Source of the DNA: Hyphomicrobiales bacterium
GTDB lineage: Bacteria > Pseudomonadota > Alphaproteobacteria > Rhizobiales > CAJQND01
Reading direction: 5' to 3'
Assembly: GCA_028285595.1 (NCBI GenBank)
Contig: JANQOW010000113.1
Coordinates: 58,962 to 122,961 of the forward strand
Length of the DNA stretch: 64,000 nt
Part shown: positions 44,829 through 52,969 of the stretch, one piece after another
Position numbering within the stretch: position 1 is the stretch's first letter
How the letters are laid out: every line of letters begins with the position of its first letter
The notes under the pieces: generated by a model
Told to the model about the DNA's origin: nothing
The model's database searches: none
What the model saw: only the letters and a program-made list of their open reading frames with translations
Made by a program: the position numbers and the translations under genes

Positions 44829-45827
44829 CTAGCTCGCCAGCCCGTGCTGGCGGGCGAGGTCGGCAAAGGGCGTTTCGGGCCGCGCGCCCACATGGCTGAT
44901 AATCTCAGAAGCAGCCAAAACCCCCAGCCTGCCACAGGTTTCCAGGTCCCTGGCCTGGGTGTAGCCATAAAGGAAGCCGGCCGCGAACATGTCGCCCGCG
45001 CCGGTGGTGTCCACCACCTTGTCCACCGGCACCGCCGGCACATGCGCGGTATGATCGCCGCTCACCACCACGCAGCCCTTCTCAGAACGGGTCAGTGCGG
45101 CCAGCTCGCAATCTTGTTTGACGCGCACAGCGGCTTCATCGAAATCATCGACCTGATAAAGGCTCATGATCTCCGCCTCATTGGCGAAGAGAATGTCCAC
45201 ATTGCCCTTCACCAGTTCCATAAAACCATCCCGGTGGCGCTCCACACAAAATGGGTCCGAAAGGGTCAGTGACACTTTCCGGCCTGCCTCGCGGGCAATT
45301 CTGGCCGCCTCCCGGAACGCCTGCTTGGCCTCTTCCGGGTCCCACAAATAGCCCTCAAGATAGGTCACTTGCGCAGACGCAATAAGGTCCGCATCAATAT
45401 CCGACGGGCCCAGATGAACGCAGGCCCCTAGATAGGTGTTCATGGTGCGCTCCCCGTCCGGGGTCACCAGAATGAGGCTGCGGGCTGTAGAGGGGCCGTC
45501 TTCGGCCATCGCCGTCTCAAAGGTTACGCCCCCTGCCCGGATATCGTGGCTGAAGACAGAGCCCAGGGTATCGTTCTTCACCTTGCCCACGTAGGCGCCG
45601 GAGCCGCCGAACGATCCAACGCCAACGATGGTGTTGGCCGCCGAGCCACCGGAAATCTCGATGCTGGGTCCTGTATCTGCGTAAAGCGCCTCAGCCTGGG
45701 CCTCATCGATCAGGTGCATCCCCCCTTTCGCGATGTCATGGCGGGTCAAGAATTCATCTGTGGTCCGGGAAATCACATCGACAATCGCATTACCGATGCC
45801 GAGCACATGGTGGCGGGGCTCACTCAT
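44829..45827 (-). CDS. PfkB-family carbohydrate kinase, adenosine kinase type
   Basis: A 332-residue ribokinase-like sugar/nucleoside kinase. The N-terminal signature is VLGIGNAIVDVISRTTDEFL, GGSAANTIVGVGSFGGSGAYV follows, and the anion-hole/catalytic motif is VVDTTGAGDMFAAGFLYGYT with the base Asp. The spacing resembles alphaproteobacterial adenosine kinases, which make AMP from adenosine. The ATG at 45825-45827 is chosen; an upstream start would add 41 residues without domain character. It is divergent from the EI24 gene. Confidence 0.93.
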   Translation of the reverse strand: MSEPRHHVLGIGNAIVDVISRTTDEFLTRHDIAKGGMHLIDEAQAEALYADTGPSIEISGGSAANTIVGVGSFGGSGAYVGKVKNDTLGSVFSHDIRAGGVTFETAMAEDGPSTARSLILVTPDGERTMNTYLGACVHLGPSDIDADLIASAQVTYLEGYLWDPEEAKQAFREAARIAREAGRKVSLTLSDPFCVERHRDGFMELVKGNVDILFANEAEIMSLYQVDDFDEAAVRVKQDCELAALTRSEKGCVVVSGDHTAHVPAVPVDKVVDTTGAGDMFAAGFLYGYTQARDLETCGRLGVLAASEIISHVGARPETPFADLARQHGLAS

Positions 45828-45973
45828 GGGACTAATCCTGTGGTTTGAAGGGATTTCAATATGTTGGCTCAACAATTGGGGCGAGAGTATAGCCATGGCG
45901 CAAGGCGGTGCAAGCGCCCAAGACTTGTTTTCCGCCAGCCCTGTCCCCATCTGATTTGCAGGGTAAACAGCAT

Positions 45974-46696
45974 ATGAAATTGAGGTTCTCGTTAATGATT
46001 TCTGCGGCTCTCAAGGCTTTTGAGCAGATGTTTTCTGCACCTTTCCGCAAGGTTCTGTTCAAATCGCTGGGTCTTACGGTGGCGCTTTTCATCACGCTTG
46101 CCATCGCGGTTCAGCTCGGGTTGGCCGCGATTACGTTTTCCTCCACGGGGTGGATTGATCTGGCCGCCGGCTGGTTTGCCGGCCTGGGGGCCATTGCTCT
46201 CATGCTCGTGGGCGGCTTCTTTCTCATTGGCCCTGTGACGGCCCTGTTTGCCGGCATGTTTCTGGACGAGATCGCCGAGCGCGTCGAATGGATGCACTAT
46301 CGGGATGACGCGCCGGGACAGCCAATGCCCTTTGTGCTGGGCCTGACCACGGCTATCCAGTTTGCCGCCATTATCCTGCTTGTCCATCTGGCCATGTTGC
46401 CAATGCTGATCTTCGGCCTTGGGGCCATCGGCATGGTGCTGGCCAACGCCTATCTGTTGGGCCGGGAATTCTTCCAGATGGTGGGCATGCGCCATTTGCC
46501 GGTGGCGGAAGCGCGCGACCTGCGCAAACGCAACGCGGGCCGCGTATTTGCCGCCGGGCTGGTTCCGGCAGCCCTCGCCTTTGTTCCCTTAGGAAATCTG
46601 GTGATGCCGCTCTTCACCACGGCCTATATGACACACATCTTCAAGACGGTGCAGCGCGACGAGCAACTTGCTTTGACGGGGCATCCAGCGCGGTAG
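45974..46696 (+). CDS. EI24/CysZ-like membrane protein
   Basis: A 240-residue integral membrane protein with about four helices (for example LFKSLGLTVALFITLAIAVQ, WFAGLGAIALMLVGGFFLIG, and IILLVHLAMLPMLIFGLGAI), followed by the segment REFFQMVGMRHLPVAEARDL, typical of EI24/CysZ proteins. E. coli CysZ carries sulfate; many alphaproteobacterial members have no proven substrate and no cys gene neighbours, as here. The ATG at 45974 is preferred; one at 45995 is possible. Confidence 0.88.
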   Translation: MKLRFSLMISAALKAFEQMFSAPFRKVLFKSLGLTVALFITLAIAVQLGLAAITFSSTGWIDLAAGWFAGLGAIALMLVGGFFLIGPVTALFAGMFLDEIAERVEWMHYRDDAPGQPMPFVLGLTTAIQFAAIILLVHLAMLPMLIFGLGAIGMVLANAYLLGREFFQMVGMRHLPVAEARDLRKRNAGRVFAAGLVPAALAFVPLGNLVMPLFTTAYMTHIFKTVQRDEQLALTGHPAR

Positions 46697-46732
46697 GGAT
46701 TTCCTCAGACCGAATAACGGCTGCGCAAAACC

Positions 46733-47359
46733 TCATTTTTCCAAGTAGAGCAACAAGCCCAGTTTGGTCAGGTTCGACTTGGTTCTCTTGTTCATTTCCT
46801 TTGACTTCGTCAGTTCTGTAAGAAGCTCCACCGCGGCTTTTTTTGACCTGGCAACGCCTTTTCCAAGGGCGAGAGAGGTAAACGCCCACGTGCCACCAGT
46901 GATCCGAGGCTCGTATTCGGCACTTCTGGCCAACATTCGCCCAAAACCATATGAGATCTTGTGATTCTTCTGCGCGATCGCGCTCCTTAGACACAAACCA
47001 ACCACCGTCGAGGCCGGCAGTTTTGCACGAAATTCGCGCGCAACAATTTTTTTCCATTTGCTGCTGAGATCAACCATCAGGGCATCCAACCGTTTGCCAT
47101 ACTTCTTGACCTTCGCATAACAATCACGTTTGCACCGGTGCCTCTTCTCAAGTGCCAAAATGTTTGTGTGGAACAAGGCGCAAGCCGCTCCGAGCTTCCG
47201 CTCCGTGGCGCGTGGGAGCTTTTCTGACTTTTGAAGCACCCTCTGCTCGATCGCACCGCGCAGCTTCACTACCGTCGAGTTCGCGGCGGCACTGTCCACC
47301 AATACAAAAGCGCATAAGATCGTGCAGGCAAACAAGCTGCTGATGTTTTTGAAGCTCAC
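46733..47359 (-). CDS. Secreted Lys-rich protein of unknown function
   Basis: A 208-residue protein with a signal sequence (ISSLFACTILCAFVLVDSAA) and a mature basic, helical region rich in Lys and Leu (ELTKSKEMNKRTKSNLTKLG). Cysteines in CALF, CKRDC and LCLRS could form disulfides. The GTG at 47357-47359 is preceded by GGGGGGA at ideal distance, better than the TTG 15 bp upstream. No domain is recognised. The codon use looks less GC-rich than its neighbours, which hints at a recently acquired or fast-evolving gene; this was judged by eye, not computed. Confidence 0.65.
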   Translation of the reverse strand: MSFKNISSLFACTILCAFVLVDSAAANSTVVKLRGAIEQRVLQKSEKLPRATERKLGAACALFHTNILALEKRHRCKRDCYAKVKKYGKRLDALMVDLSSKWKKIVAREFRAKLPASTVVGLCLRSAIAQKNHKISYGFGRMLARSAEYEPRITGGTWAFTSLALGKGVARSKKAAVELLTELTKSKEMNKRTKSNLTKLGLLLYLEK

Positions 47360-47464
47360 GTGAAGTCCCCCCAATCAAAGCGCCAGCATGCCTCAACGGC
47401 ACGCCGGCGCTCCATGTCCTAAATTGGACCCTTAAGGGGGAGAGGCAGACGGGTTAAGCCAGCC

Positions 47465-47800
47465 TCAGCAGGCCGATTTGGCATAGGCGTCAGCCACCGT
47501 TCCGCGCCAGGAGCGGCGCAGTTGGTTGGCGCGGCTTCTGGAATGTGGGCCGTCGACAGCGCAGAACCAACCGTTGCGGAAGTTGGGATAATCGTTGGTG
47601 TCCACCACAATGACCCCGATGTTGTTGGCGCGGCGCTGGGCGGGTCGGTAGCGCTTGAAACAGCCCAGGACCACATACCAGCCGCACGCTTGCGCCACCT
47701 TGACCGGCTCACCGGCTTGTGACGACGGCGTCGGGGCGAAGGTCATCAAACACGCCAGACCTCCAAGGAGCGCAAGTTTATTGAGTGTTCTTTTCATCAT
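47465..47800 (-). CDS. Small secreted SPOR-like protein
   Basis: A 111-residue exported protein: signal peptide (LALLGGLACLMTFAPTPSSQ) and a mature part with WYVVLGCFKRYRPAQRRANN, YPNFRNGWFCAVDGPHSR and a C-terminal Cys. The strand-helix-strand order with a leading GWYVVLG...A..RA pattern resembles SPOR domains, which bind denuded peptidoglycan. Four cysteines could pair. AAAGAGG precedes the ATG at 47798-47800. No gene neighbour suggests a role. Confidence 0.72.
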   Translation of the reverse strand: MMKRTLNKLALLGGLACLMTFAPTPSSQAGEPVKVAQACGWYVVLGCFKRYRPAQRRANNIGVIVVDTNDYPNFRNGWFCAVDGPHSRSRANQLRRSWRGTVADAYAKSAC

Positions 47801-47882
47801 ATGCCTCTTTTTGTCGCCACTCCGCAAAGAAGGGTGCCGCACGTCTCTCAGTTTAGCAAGCCGTTAATCGCCCCACGGCCGC

Positions 47883-48275
47883 TCAGTTAGGAGGGTAGTA
47901 GAGAAACTCAATCATCAGGCAGCCTTCAGTACTGAAGAACGGCCCATGCGGGACGTGCGGTGGGCGCACGGCATAGGTTCCCGCGGGCAACACCTCTTGT
48001 TCACGCTCCGGAGCGCCGATCACGAGCGAGCCGGAAATCAGATAAACCTCCTCGCACCACTCATGTGATACCGGTTCCGCCACGGCCGCGCCGGGTGCCC
48101 AACGCGACAGCCGTGTCACCGCACCCCGGTGCTCTTGATGATCGAACGCACCGGATAGGATTTTCTCTTCCACGCCCGCATAGCCGGCCACCGGCTGCCA
48201 CCCCTCCGGCCCAAGCGCATTGAAGAACTCCCGATGCTCCTTGGCAAAGGCCCCGAAACCCTGAGAACCGGCCAT
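47883..48275 (-). CDS. ChrR-like cupin protein
   Basis: A 130-residue cupin. The first metal motif is AEPVSHEWCEEVYLISGSLV and the second RPPHVPHGPFFST. GAGGGC lies 8 bp before the ATG at 48273-48275; a TTG 15 bp upstream overlaps the stop of the preceding ABM gene. It follows the ABM gene by 11 bp and is likely co-transcribed with it. An ABM protein also accompanies a cupin at the left edge of the window, so the combination occurs twice. The substrate is unknown. Confidence 0.82.
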   Translation of the reverse strand: MAGSQGFGAFAKEHREFFNALGPEGWQPVAGYAGVEEKILSGAFDHQEHRGAVTRLSRWAPGAAVAEPVSHEWCEEVYLISGSLVIGAPEREQEVLPAGTYAVRPPHVPHGPFFSTEGCLMIEFLYYPPN

Positions 48276-48286
48276 AATCTGCGCCC

Positions 48287-48601
48287 TCAAGCCGGGGAGA
48301 GCACGTGGATCACGCGGTTCGCCAGCTTATCCTTCACCTTGGCCGCGTAGGCCGCCATGTGCGGGGCGGCCGCATGGGCCTTGAGCGCGTCCAGGCTTTC
48401 CCATTTCTCCACGACCACAAAGGTGTCGTCCCCAACCTGCGTCTGGATTGGCCCGGCGTCCGGCGTATCCACCGTCGCGCCGTATTCGATGCAGCCGTCT
48501 TCTGCGTGCACCGCCGGTACGTTGGCCTGGAATGCCTCCAGAACTTCACCGCGCAAGCCCGGCTTTGCGGTGATCACCGCCACAACATGCACCATTCCCA
48601 T
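48287..48601 (-). CDS. Antibiotic-biosynthesis-monooxygenase (ABM/YgiN-like) domain protein
   Basis: A 104-residue dimeric alpha/beta barrel. MVHVVAVITAKPGLRGEVLE and DDTFVVVEKWESLDALKAHA are the hallmarks; a DGCIEYGATVD segment lies between. Such proteins act as quinol or ring monooxygenases without metal cofactor, or as structural stress proteins. GGAGCTGAG precedes the ATG. It is the first gene of a two-gene unit with the cupin at 47883. Confidence 0.92.
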   Translation of the reverse strand: MGMVHVVAVITAKPGLRGEVLEAFQANVPAVHAEDGCIEYGATVDTPDAGPIQTQVGDDTFVVVEKWESLDALKAHAAAPHMAAYAAKVKDKLANRVIHVLSPA

Positions 48602-48724
48602 TTCTCAGCTCCTTTCACTCGTGATTTTGAGGCCAAACTAAGGTGGTTTCCCCGCCAGGGCAACGGAGGGCCCGCGCGTTGACAGGCCCGCCTTAACTCC
48701 TATGATCGCCCTTGAAGGAAGACT

Positions 48725-49300
48725 ATGGGCTCACACCTTGTTCACAGCGTCCGTAACGGGATCCGGGGCCCTGAAATCACCTATTCCCTCAGTGATGATG
48801 GCTTAAGCTGGCGCGGCGACGGGGCGGCGCAGTTGGTGCCGTTTGCCGAGATCACCGAGCTTACCTTAAGCCTCTATCCCGCCGACATCGCTGATGAGGA
48901 GGAGATCCATGGCCAGTTGGTGATCAAAACCGCCACAGGAGAAAGCCTGACCGTACGCTCTCACCATTGCAAGTCTCTGGGATCTTACGAAAACCGGGCT
49001 GCCAGCTACGCCCCCTTTGTGCGGGCTCTGTGCCAGGGGGTTGCCGCTGCCAATCCCAAGGCGCGCTTTACAACCGGTTCCGGCCTGATGCGGCTCTTGT
49101 GGCTGATCCTCCTGGTGGTGACGGGAGCCGGCAGCGCGCTGCTGATGATCGTGCTCCTTGCCGGAGAGGCAACCCGGGGGCTCTTCTTAATGAGCGCTGT
49201 CTGCCTTGGCGCGGCAGCCTTATCCTGGAACATGCTGCGCGCAAACCAGAGGCAGGAGTTCGATGGCTCCGATCCTCCAACCGCCCTCTTGGAGCTTTAA
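48725..49300 (+). CDS. Two-transmembrane-segment protein of unknown function
   Basis: A 191-residue protein. Residues 1-115 are soluble and beta-rich (GPEITYSLSDDGLSWRGDGA, VPFAEITELTLSLYPAD, GQLVIKTATGESLTVRSHHC), resembling a PH-like or YcxB-like domain. Residues 118-165 hold two hydrophobic helices (LMRLLWLILLVVTGAGSALL and GLFLMSAVCLGAAALSW). GAAGGAAGAC lies before the ATG. It is convergent with the short coiled-coil gene at 49317. Function unknown; an envelope sensor is one idea. Confidence 0.7.
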   Translation: MGSHLVHSVRNGIRGPEITYSLSDDGLSWRGDGAAQLVPFAEITELTLSLYPADIADEEEIHGQLVIKTATGESLTVRSHHCKSLGSYENRAASYAPFVRALCQGVAAANPKARFTTGSGLMRLLWLILLVVTGAGSALLMIVLLAGEATRGLFLMSAVCLGAAALSWNMLRANQRQEFDGSDPPTALLEL

Positions 49301-49316
49301 GGCGCGTCCTGGGAGA

Positions 49317-49613
49317 TCAGCGGATCGCTTGAACCCCGGCGCTGCCGGTCGGCAGAGGCGCGGCGCGCTGAAGCTGGTTGCGCATGGTGTCCATGACCTC
49401 TGAGTTGGTCTGGCGCTGCTTGGAGCGGGCCTTCTCCAGTTGCTGGTCGGTGTCAGCGAAAATCTGGTCCATGGCGTCCAGCGCTTCCAGGCGGGCTTCA
49501 ATGGCCCGTCCCTCTTCTTCCAAGGCGTGGATCACCTGGGTGATTTCCCGGTAGCGCACGTCCAGCAACTGGCGCTCTTGCTTGGAAAAATTGGCGTAGG
49601 AATGTTCTGACAT
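49317..49613 (-). CDS. Short coiled-coil protein of unknown function
   Basis: A 98-residue highly charged protein made of helices (KQERQLLDVRYREITQVIHA and LEALDAMDQIFADTDQQLEK) with a heptad-like distribution of Leu and Ile, so it should form a coiled coil. No signal peptide or membrane segment. The ATG at 49611-49613 begins MSEHSYANFSKQE; upstream sequence in the same frame overlaps endonuclease III and is not coding here. No family recognised. Confidence 0.62.
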   Translation of the reverse strand: MSEHSYANFSKQERQLLDVRYREITQVIHALEEEGRAIEARLEALDAMDQIFADTDQQLEKARSKQRQTNSEVMDTMRNQLQRAAPLPTGSAGVQAIR

Positions 49614-49752
49614 ATCTGCCTCGCTGACGGCTGCACCCGAAGGCCATCCAAATGGTTGAGTTAACCATGGCGGTTTTGCCATGATTCGCAAGGGAAGCGC
49701 GCGTCGGATTGCACGGTTATCGGCGGGTTTTATTGGCCTTAACGCGCGATTT

Positions 49753-50403
49753 CTAAAGGGTCTTGTCCTTAAACTTGCACAAGTCGTGAACCACGCACAC
49801 CGCACAATCGGGCTTGCGGGCCTTGCACACATAGCGCCCATGCAAAATCAACCAATGGTGGGCGTGAAGCATGAACTCATCTGGTGTGACCTTAAGCAGC
49901 TTTTGCTCCACTTCATCCACATTCTTGCCCGGCGCGAGGCCAACCCGGTTGCCGATGCGGAAAATGTGGGTGTCCACCGCCATGGTTTTGTGGCCGAACG
50001 CCATGTTCAACACCACGTTTGCGGTTTTACGGCCAACCCCGGCCAGCGCCACCAGGGCATCGCGGTCCTCGGGCACCTGGCTGTTGTGGTTGGCGATCAG
50101 CTGCTCTGAGAGCGCGATCACGTTCTTGGCCTTGTTGCGGTAGAGCCCGATTGTCTTAATGCGCTCGCGCACGTGGCTCTCGCCAAGCGCCAGCATCTTC
50201 TCCGGTGTGTCGGCCTCTTCGAACAGCAGTTTCGTGGCCTTGTTTACGCCCTCATCGGTGGCTTGAGCCGACAGCACCACAGCCACCAGCAAGGTGTAGG
50301 GGTTGGTGTGCTCGAGTTCACCCTTAGGTTCGGGCTTTTGAGCGCGCAGGCGCGAGTAGAACTCATGGATCTCCGCCCGGGTCATCTTTGACAATCGCGC
50401 CAT
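49753..50403 (-). CDS. nth: Endonuclease III
   Basis: A 216-residue DNA glycosylase/AP lyase removing oxidised pyrimidines. The helix-hairpin-helix is ALAGVGRKTANVVLNMAFGH with the catalytic Lys, and the catalytic Asp is in MAVDTHIFRIGNR. The 4Fe-4S ligands follow as C-x6-C-x2-C-x5-C within CKARKPDCAVCVVHDLC. I start it at the ATG at 50401-50403, giving the usual length; an upstream TTG at 50466 would add 21 residues. It is divergent from the DUF2244 gene. Confidence 0.97.
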   Translation of the reverse strand: MARLSKMTRAEIHEFYSRLRAQKPEPKGELEHTNPYTLLVAVVLSAQATDEGVNKATKLLFEEADTPEKMLALGESHVRERIKTIGLYRNKAKNVIALSEQLIANHNSQVPEDRDALVALAGVGRKTANVVLNMAFGHKTMAVDTHIFRIGNRVGLAPGKNVDEVEQKLLKVTPDEFMLHAHHWLILHGRYVCKARKPDCAVCVVHDLCKFKDKTL

Positions 50404-50513
50404 GGCGTCTGCTCGGCCCTCTTTGTGAAGGCTCAACAGGTGCCAAGTGCGGCGCTCTGTCAACATTGAGACGGCTTCAGCTTGGGGAAAACTGAGCTAT
50501 AGTGTCGGTCAAC

Positions 50514-51014
50514 ATGACCAGTGTGCCACTGATTCCCCGAGCAGAACGCGGCCCTGAGCCGAGCTACTCTGCTATCCTGCGCCCCCACCGATCCTTGGAT
50601 CGCCAGGGTTTTCTGGTGCTGATGGCCGCGATCAGTGTGGTGAGTTTTGTGGCCGGCGTTGCCTTCTTGATGATTGGGGCCTGGCCGGTGTTCGGCTTCT
50701 TCGGCCTGGATGTGCTGCTCATCTTCTGGGCCTTCAAGGTCAACTATGCTCAGACCCGGAACTATGAATCCATCGAACTCTTCGAGGATGAGCTCATCGT
50801 ACGCCGCGTGGAAGGGCGTCGCCCACCCAAAGAGTGGCGCCTGCAACCCTATTGGGTGCGCGTTGAGCTGGAAACCAACGAGGATCTGGAAACCTGCGGC
50901 CCCCTGTGGCTCACCTCCCACGGCAAGCGGCTTCAGCTCGGCGCCTTTCTGGGGCCGGACCAGCTTCAATCCCTGGCCGGCGAGCTGAAAACCGCGCTTG
51001 CGCGGGCACGATGA
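50514..51014 (+). CDS. DUF2244 membrane protein
   Basis: A 166-residue protein with two adjacent transmembrane helices near the N-terminus (GFLVLMAAISVVSFVAGVAF and WPVFGFFGLDVLLIFWAFKV) and a cytosolic or periplasmic tail with LFEDELIVRRVEGRRPPKEW and GKRLQLGAFLGPDQ. This matches DUF2244, common beside nth in alphaproteobacteria. Function unknown. The start is uncertain: ATG at 50514 or GTG at 50502, neither with a strong ribosome-binding site. Confidence 0.9.
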   Translation: MTSVPLIPRAERGPEPSYSAILRPHRSLDRQGFLVLMAAISVVSFVAGVAFLMIGAWPVFGFFGLDVLLIFWAFKVNYAQTRNYESIELFEDELIVRRVEGRRPPKEWRLQPYWVRVELETNEDLETCGPLWLTSHGKRLQLGAFLGPDQLQSLAGELKTALARAR

Positions 51015-51047
51015 GGATTTTTCCCGCTCAGCGCAGGAAACGGGTGG

Positions 51048-52007
51048 ATGAGCCGGCCCCGGCGCCATAAGTTTGCCGGCATGACCCAAGCACGCATAGA
51101 TCACCTGGCCACCGGCGCGCCTGCGCCCAAGGCCTCCACCGCCGGCGAAACCACACGGGACTATGCCCATGTGTGCCGCGCAATCAGCCACCTTTCAGAG
51201 AACTGGCGCGAGCAGCCGTCTTTGGACGAACTGGCCCAGCAGGTGAACCTCAGCCCGGCTCATCTGCAGCGCCTCTTCACCCGATGGGCCGGGATCTCGC
51301 CCAAAGGCTTCCTGCAAGCCATCACCATCGACCATGCCCGCAGCCTGCTGCGTGACAGCGCATCGGTGCTCGACACCACCTATGAGGTGGGCCTGTCCAG
51401 TCCGGGCCGGTTGCACGACCTCTTCGTCTCCCATGAGGCCATGACGCCCGGGGCCTACAAATCGAAGGGCGCAGGACTTGAGATCTTTTACGGGTTTCAT
51501 GATTGCCCGTTCGGCAAAGTATTACTCATGGTCACCGAACATGGTCTGGCGGGCCTTGCCTTTGCCGATGAAGGCGACGAGCAGGCCGCGTTTGAGGACA
51601 TGGCCGGACGCTGGCCCAATGCGGAGTATGTGGCCGATCCGAAGCAGACGGCCCCGTTTGCGGAGCGCATCTTCAACCCGGCCTGCTGGCAGGCCAATGA
51701 CCCGCTGCGCGTGGTGTTGATTGGAACGGAATTTGAGACCAGCGTGTGGAAGACGCTTCTGCGCATCCCCGTAGGCGCTGCCTCCACCTACTCGGACGTG
51801 GCGGCCCATATCGGAAAGCCCAACGCGGCCCGGGCAGTGGGCAGCGCGGTGGGCCGCAACCCGATCTCGTTCGTGGTGCCGTGTCACCGGGTGCTCGGCA
51901 AGAGCGGCAAGATGTGCGGCTACCACTGGGGGATCACCCGTAAGCGGGCGATCCTGGGCTGGGAAGCCGGCGTTCAGGAACAGGCTGGAGCGGCCTTGGC
52001 GAGCTGA
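51048..52007 (+). CDS. AraC-type HTH fused to O6-methylguanine-DNA methyltransferase (Ada-like, without the N-terminal Ada domain)
   Basis: A 319-residue two-domain protein. Residues about 45-140 are an AraC helix-turn-helix pair (LSPAHLQRLFTRWAGISPKG and YEVGLSSPGRLHDLF). Residues 150-310 are the MGMT domain with the alkyl-accepting Cys in SFVVPCHRVLGKSGK and the DNA-binding TSVWKTLLRIPVG. The zinc-binding N-terminal phosphotriester domain of E. coli Ada is absent, so it cannot respond by that route. It should transfer methyl groups from O6-methylguanine to itself and may regulate. Start is ATG at 51048 (AGGAAA upstream) or at 51081. Confidence 0.93.
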   Translation: MSRPRRHKFAGMTQARIDHLATGAPAPKASTAGETTRDYAHVCRAISHLSENWREQPSLDELAQQVNLSPAHLQRLFTRWAGISPKGFLQAITIDHARSLLRDSASVLDTTYEVGLSSPGRLHDLFVSHEAMTPGAYKSKGAGLEIFYGFHDCPFGKVLLMVTEHGLAGLAFADEGDEQAAFEDMAGRWPNAEYVADPKQTAPFAERIFNPACWQANDPLRVVLIGTEFETSVWKTLLRIPVGAASTYSDVAAHIGKPNAARAVGSAVGRNPISFVVPCHRVLGKSGKMCGYHWGITRKRAILGWEAGVQEQAGAALAS

Positions 52008-52047
52008 GGCAAGCCACGCGTTTGGAAGAGCAAGAGTAAATCCCGCG

Positions 52048-52063
52048 TCCCTGCGAAAGCAGG
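52048..52063. repeat. Palindromic repeat copy
   Basis: GTCCCTGCGAAAGCAGGGAC is a copy of the CCCTGC/GCAGGG family. A second stem, with CCCCGGATATTGG and CAAATTCCGGGG ends, follows at about 52099-52128 and matches the long stem at 310-341. Together they lie in the 271-bp gap between the Ada-like gene and the convergent TetR gene. Confidence 0.85.
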
Positions 52064-52144
52064 GACCTTCTTAGCCAGTGGAGTGGTCAGGGCTATGGGC
52101 CCCGGATATTGGCTTGCGCAAATTCCGGGGTGACGAAGGACGGA

Positions 52145-52220
52145 AGAAACTCAACCATCAAGGCCAAATAGCCCGAATTTCCCCTTGAAATCATTGGCTT
52201 ATACGAAATTGGGTTCGTTT
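52145..52220 (-). repeat. Dispersed intergenic element, copy 2
   Basis: In reverse orientation this matches the element at 11797-11872: 28 bp are identical (52145-52172) and the far end (GGGTTCGT at 52211-52218) is also shared. The unit ends just before the AT-rich tail preceding the TetR gene's end. CTACA at 52254-52258 and TGTAG at 52269-52273 form a short stem after it. Confidence 0.75.
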
Positions 52221-52278
52221 CGCAGAATCCACCATTAAAGTTTATATATGTAACTACAAAAATAAAACTGTAGTGCCC

Positions 52279-52926
52279 TCAAACCCGCAACGAACCTAAA
52301 TGTGGCTCCAAAAGATGGTACACAGCGCTGAGTGCCTTCTCGCGCGGCAGGATCTTCTCGTCCAAACACCATTCCAGCCACAGCCCATCGATCAAAGACA
52401 CCAGCATGGTGGCCAAGAGCCCGGCATCCACCGCCCGGCCGTCTTCTGCCGCAATCGCCTCAATCATGGCGGCCAACCGTTTGTGATAGGCCAGATATCG
52501 GGCCTTGTGGATGGCGGCCAGTTTCGGATTGCTGGCGGTTTCGCCCCACACCGCCAACCAGGCCTTGAGCTGGGTGCGGTCGAAGACTTCAGGATCAAAA
52601 CTTGCTTCAACAAACGCCCGTAAAGCCTTGCGCGGTGTGACATTATCCAGCCCGAGACGCGCCGCGCCGCGGGCGTCCATATCGTTGGTCATGGCCCCAT
52701 AGGCCTGCGCCAGCAGATCGTCCTTTCCGTCAAAATGGTGCGAAATCAATCCCTTAGAGATGCCAGCTTGCTTAGAGATTCGCTCCACGGTGAACCCGGC
52801 AATGCCCCCTTCAGCCAAGCAGGCAATGGCCGCGTCGATCAACAGCCGCTTGCGCTCGCCCGGTTGCTTGCGCGAATATCTGGGCGCACCGGGGCGGGAA
52901 GGGTCTGATTGTTTCGCCTGTGCCAT
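52279..52926 (-). CDS. TetR-family regulator, BetI-like
   Basis: A 215-residue repressor. The N-terminal helix-turn-helix is AGFTVERISKQAGISKGLIS followed by HHFDGKDDLLAQAY, which closely resembles BetI, the choline/betaine regulator; the C-terminal ligand domain contains WLAVWGETASNPKLAAIHKA and LIDGLWLEWCLDEKILPREK. The ATG at 52924-52926 is chosen because the longer frame overlaps the divergent dehydrogenase. It is divergent from the iron alcohol dehydrogenase at 52970, its likely target. No betaine synthesis gene is adjacent, so the BetI likeness need not mean the same ligand. Confidence 0.9.
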   Translation of the reverse strand: MAQAKQSDPSRPGAPRYSRKQPGERKRLLIDAAIACLAEGGIAGFTVERISKQAGISKGLISHHFDGKDDLLAQAYGAMTNDMDARGAARLGLDNVTPRKALRAFVEASFDPEVFDRTQLKAWLAVWGETASNPKLAAIHKARYLAYHKRLAAMIEAIAAEDGRAVDAGLLATMLVSLIDGLWLEWCLDEKILPREKALSAVYHLLEPHLGSLRV

Positions 52927-52969
52927 CAGGTGTTCTGTTAGCAGATATTGAAGGGCAAGGGAGAACAAG

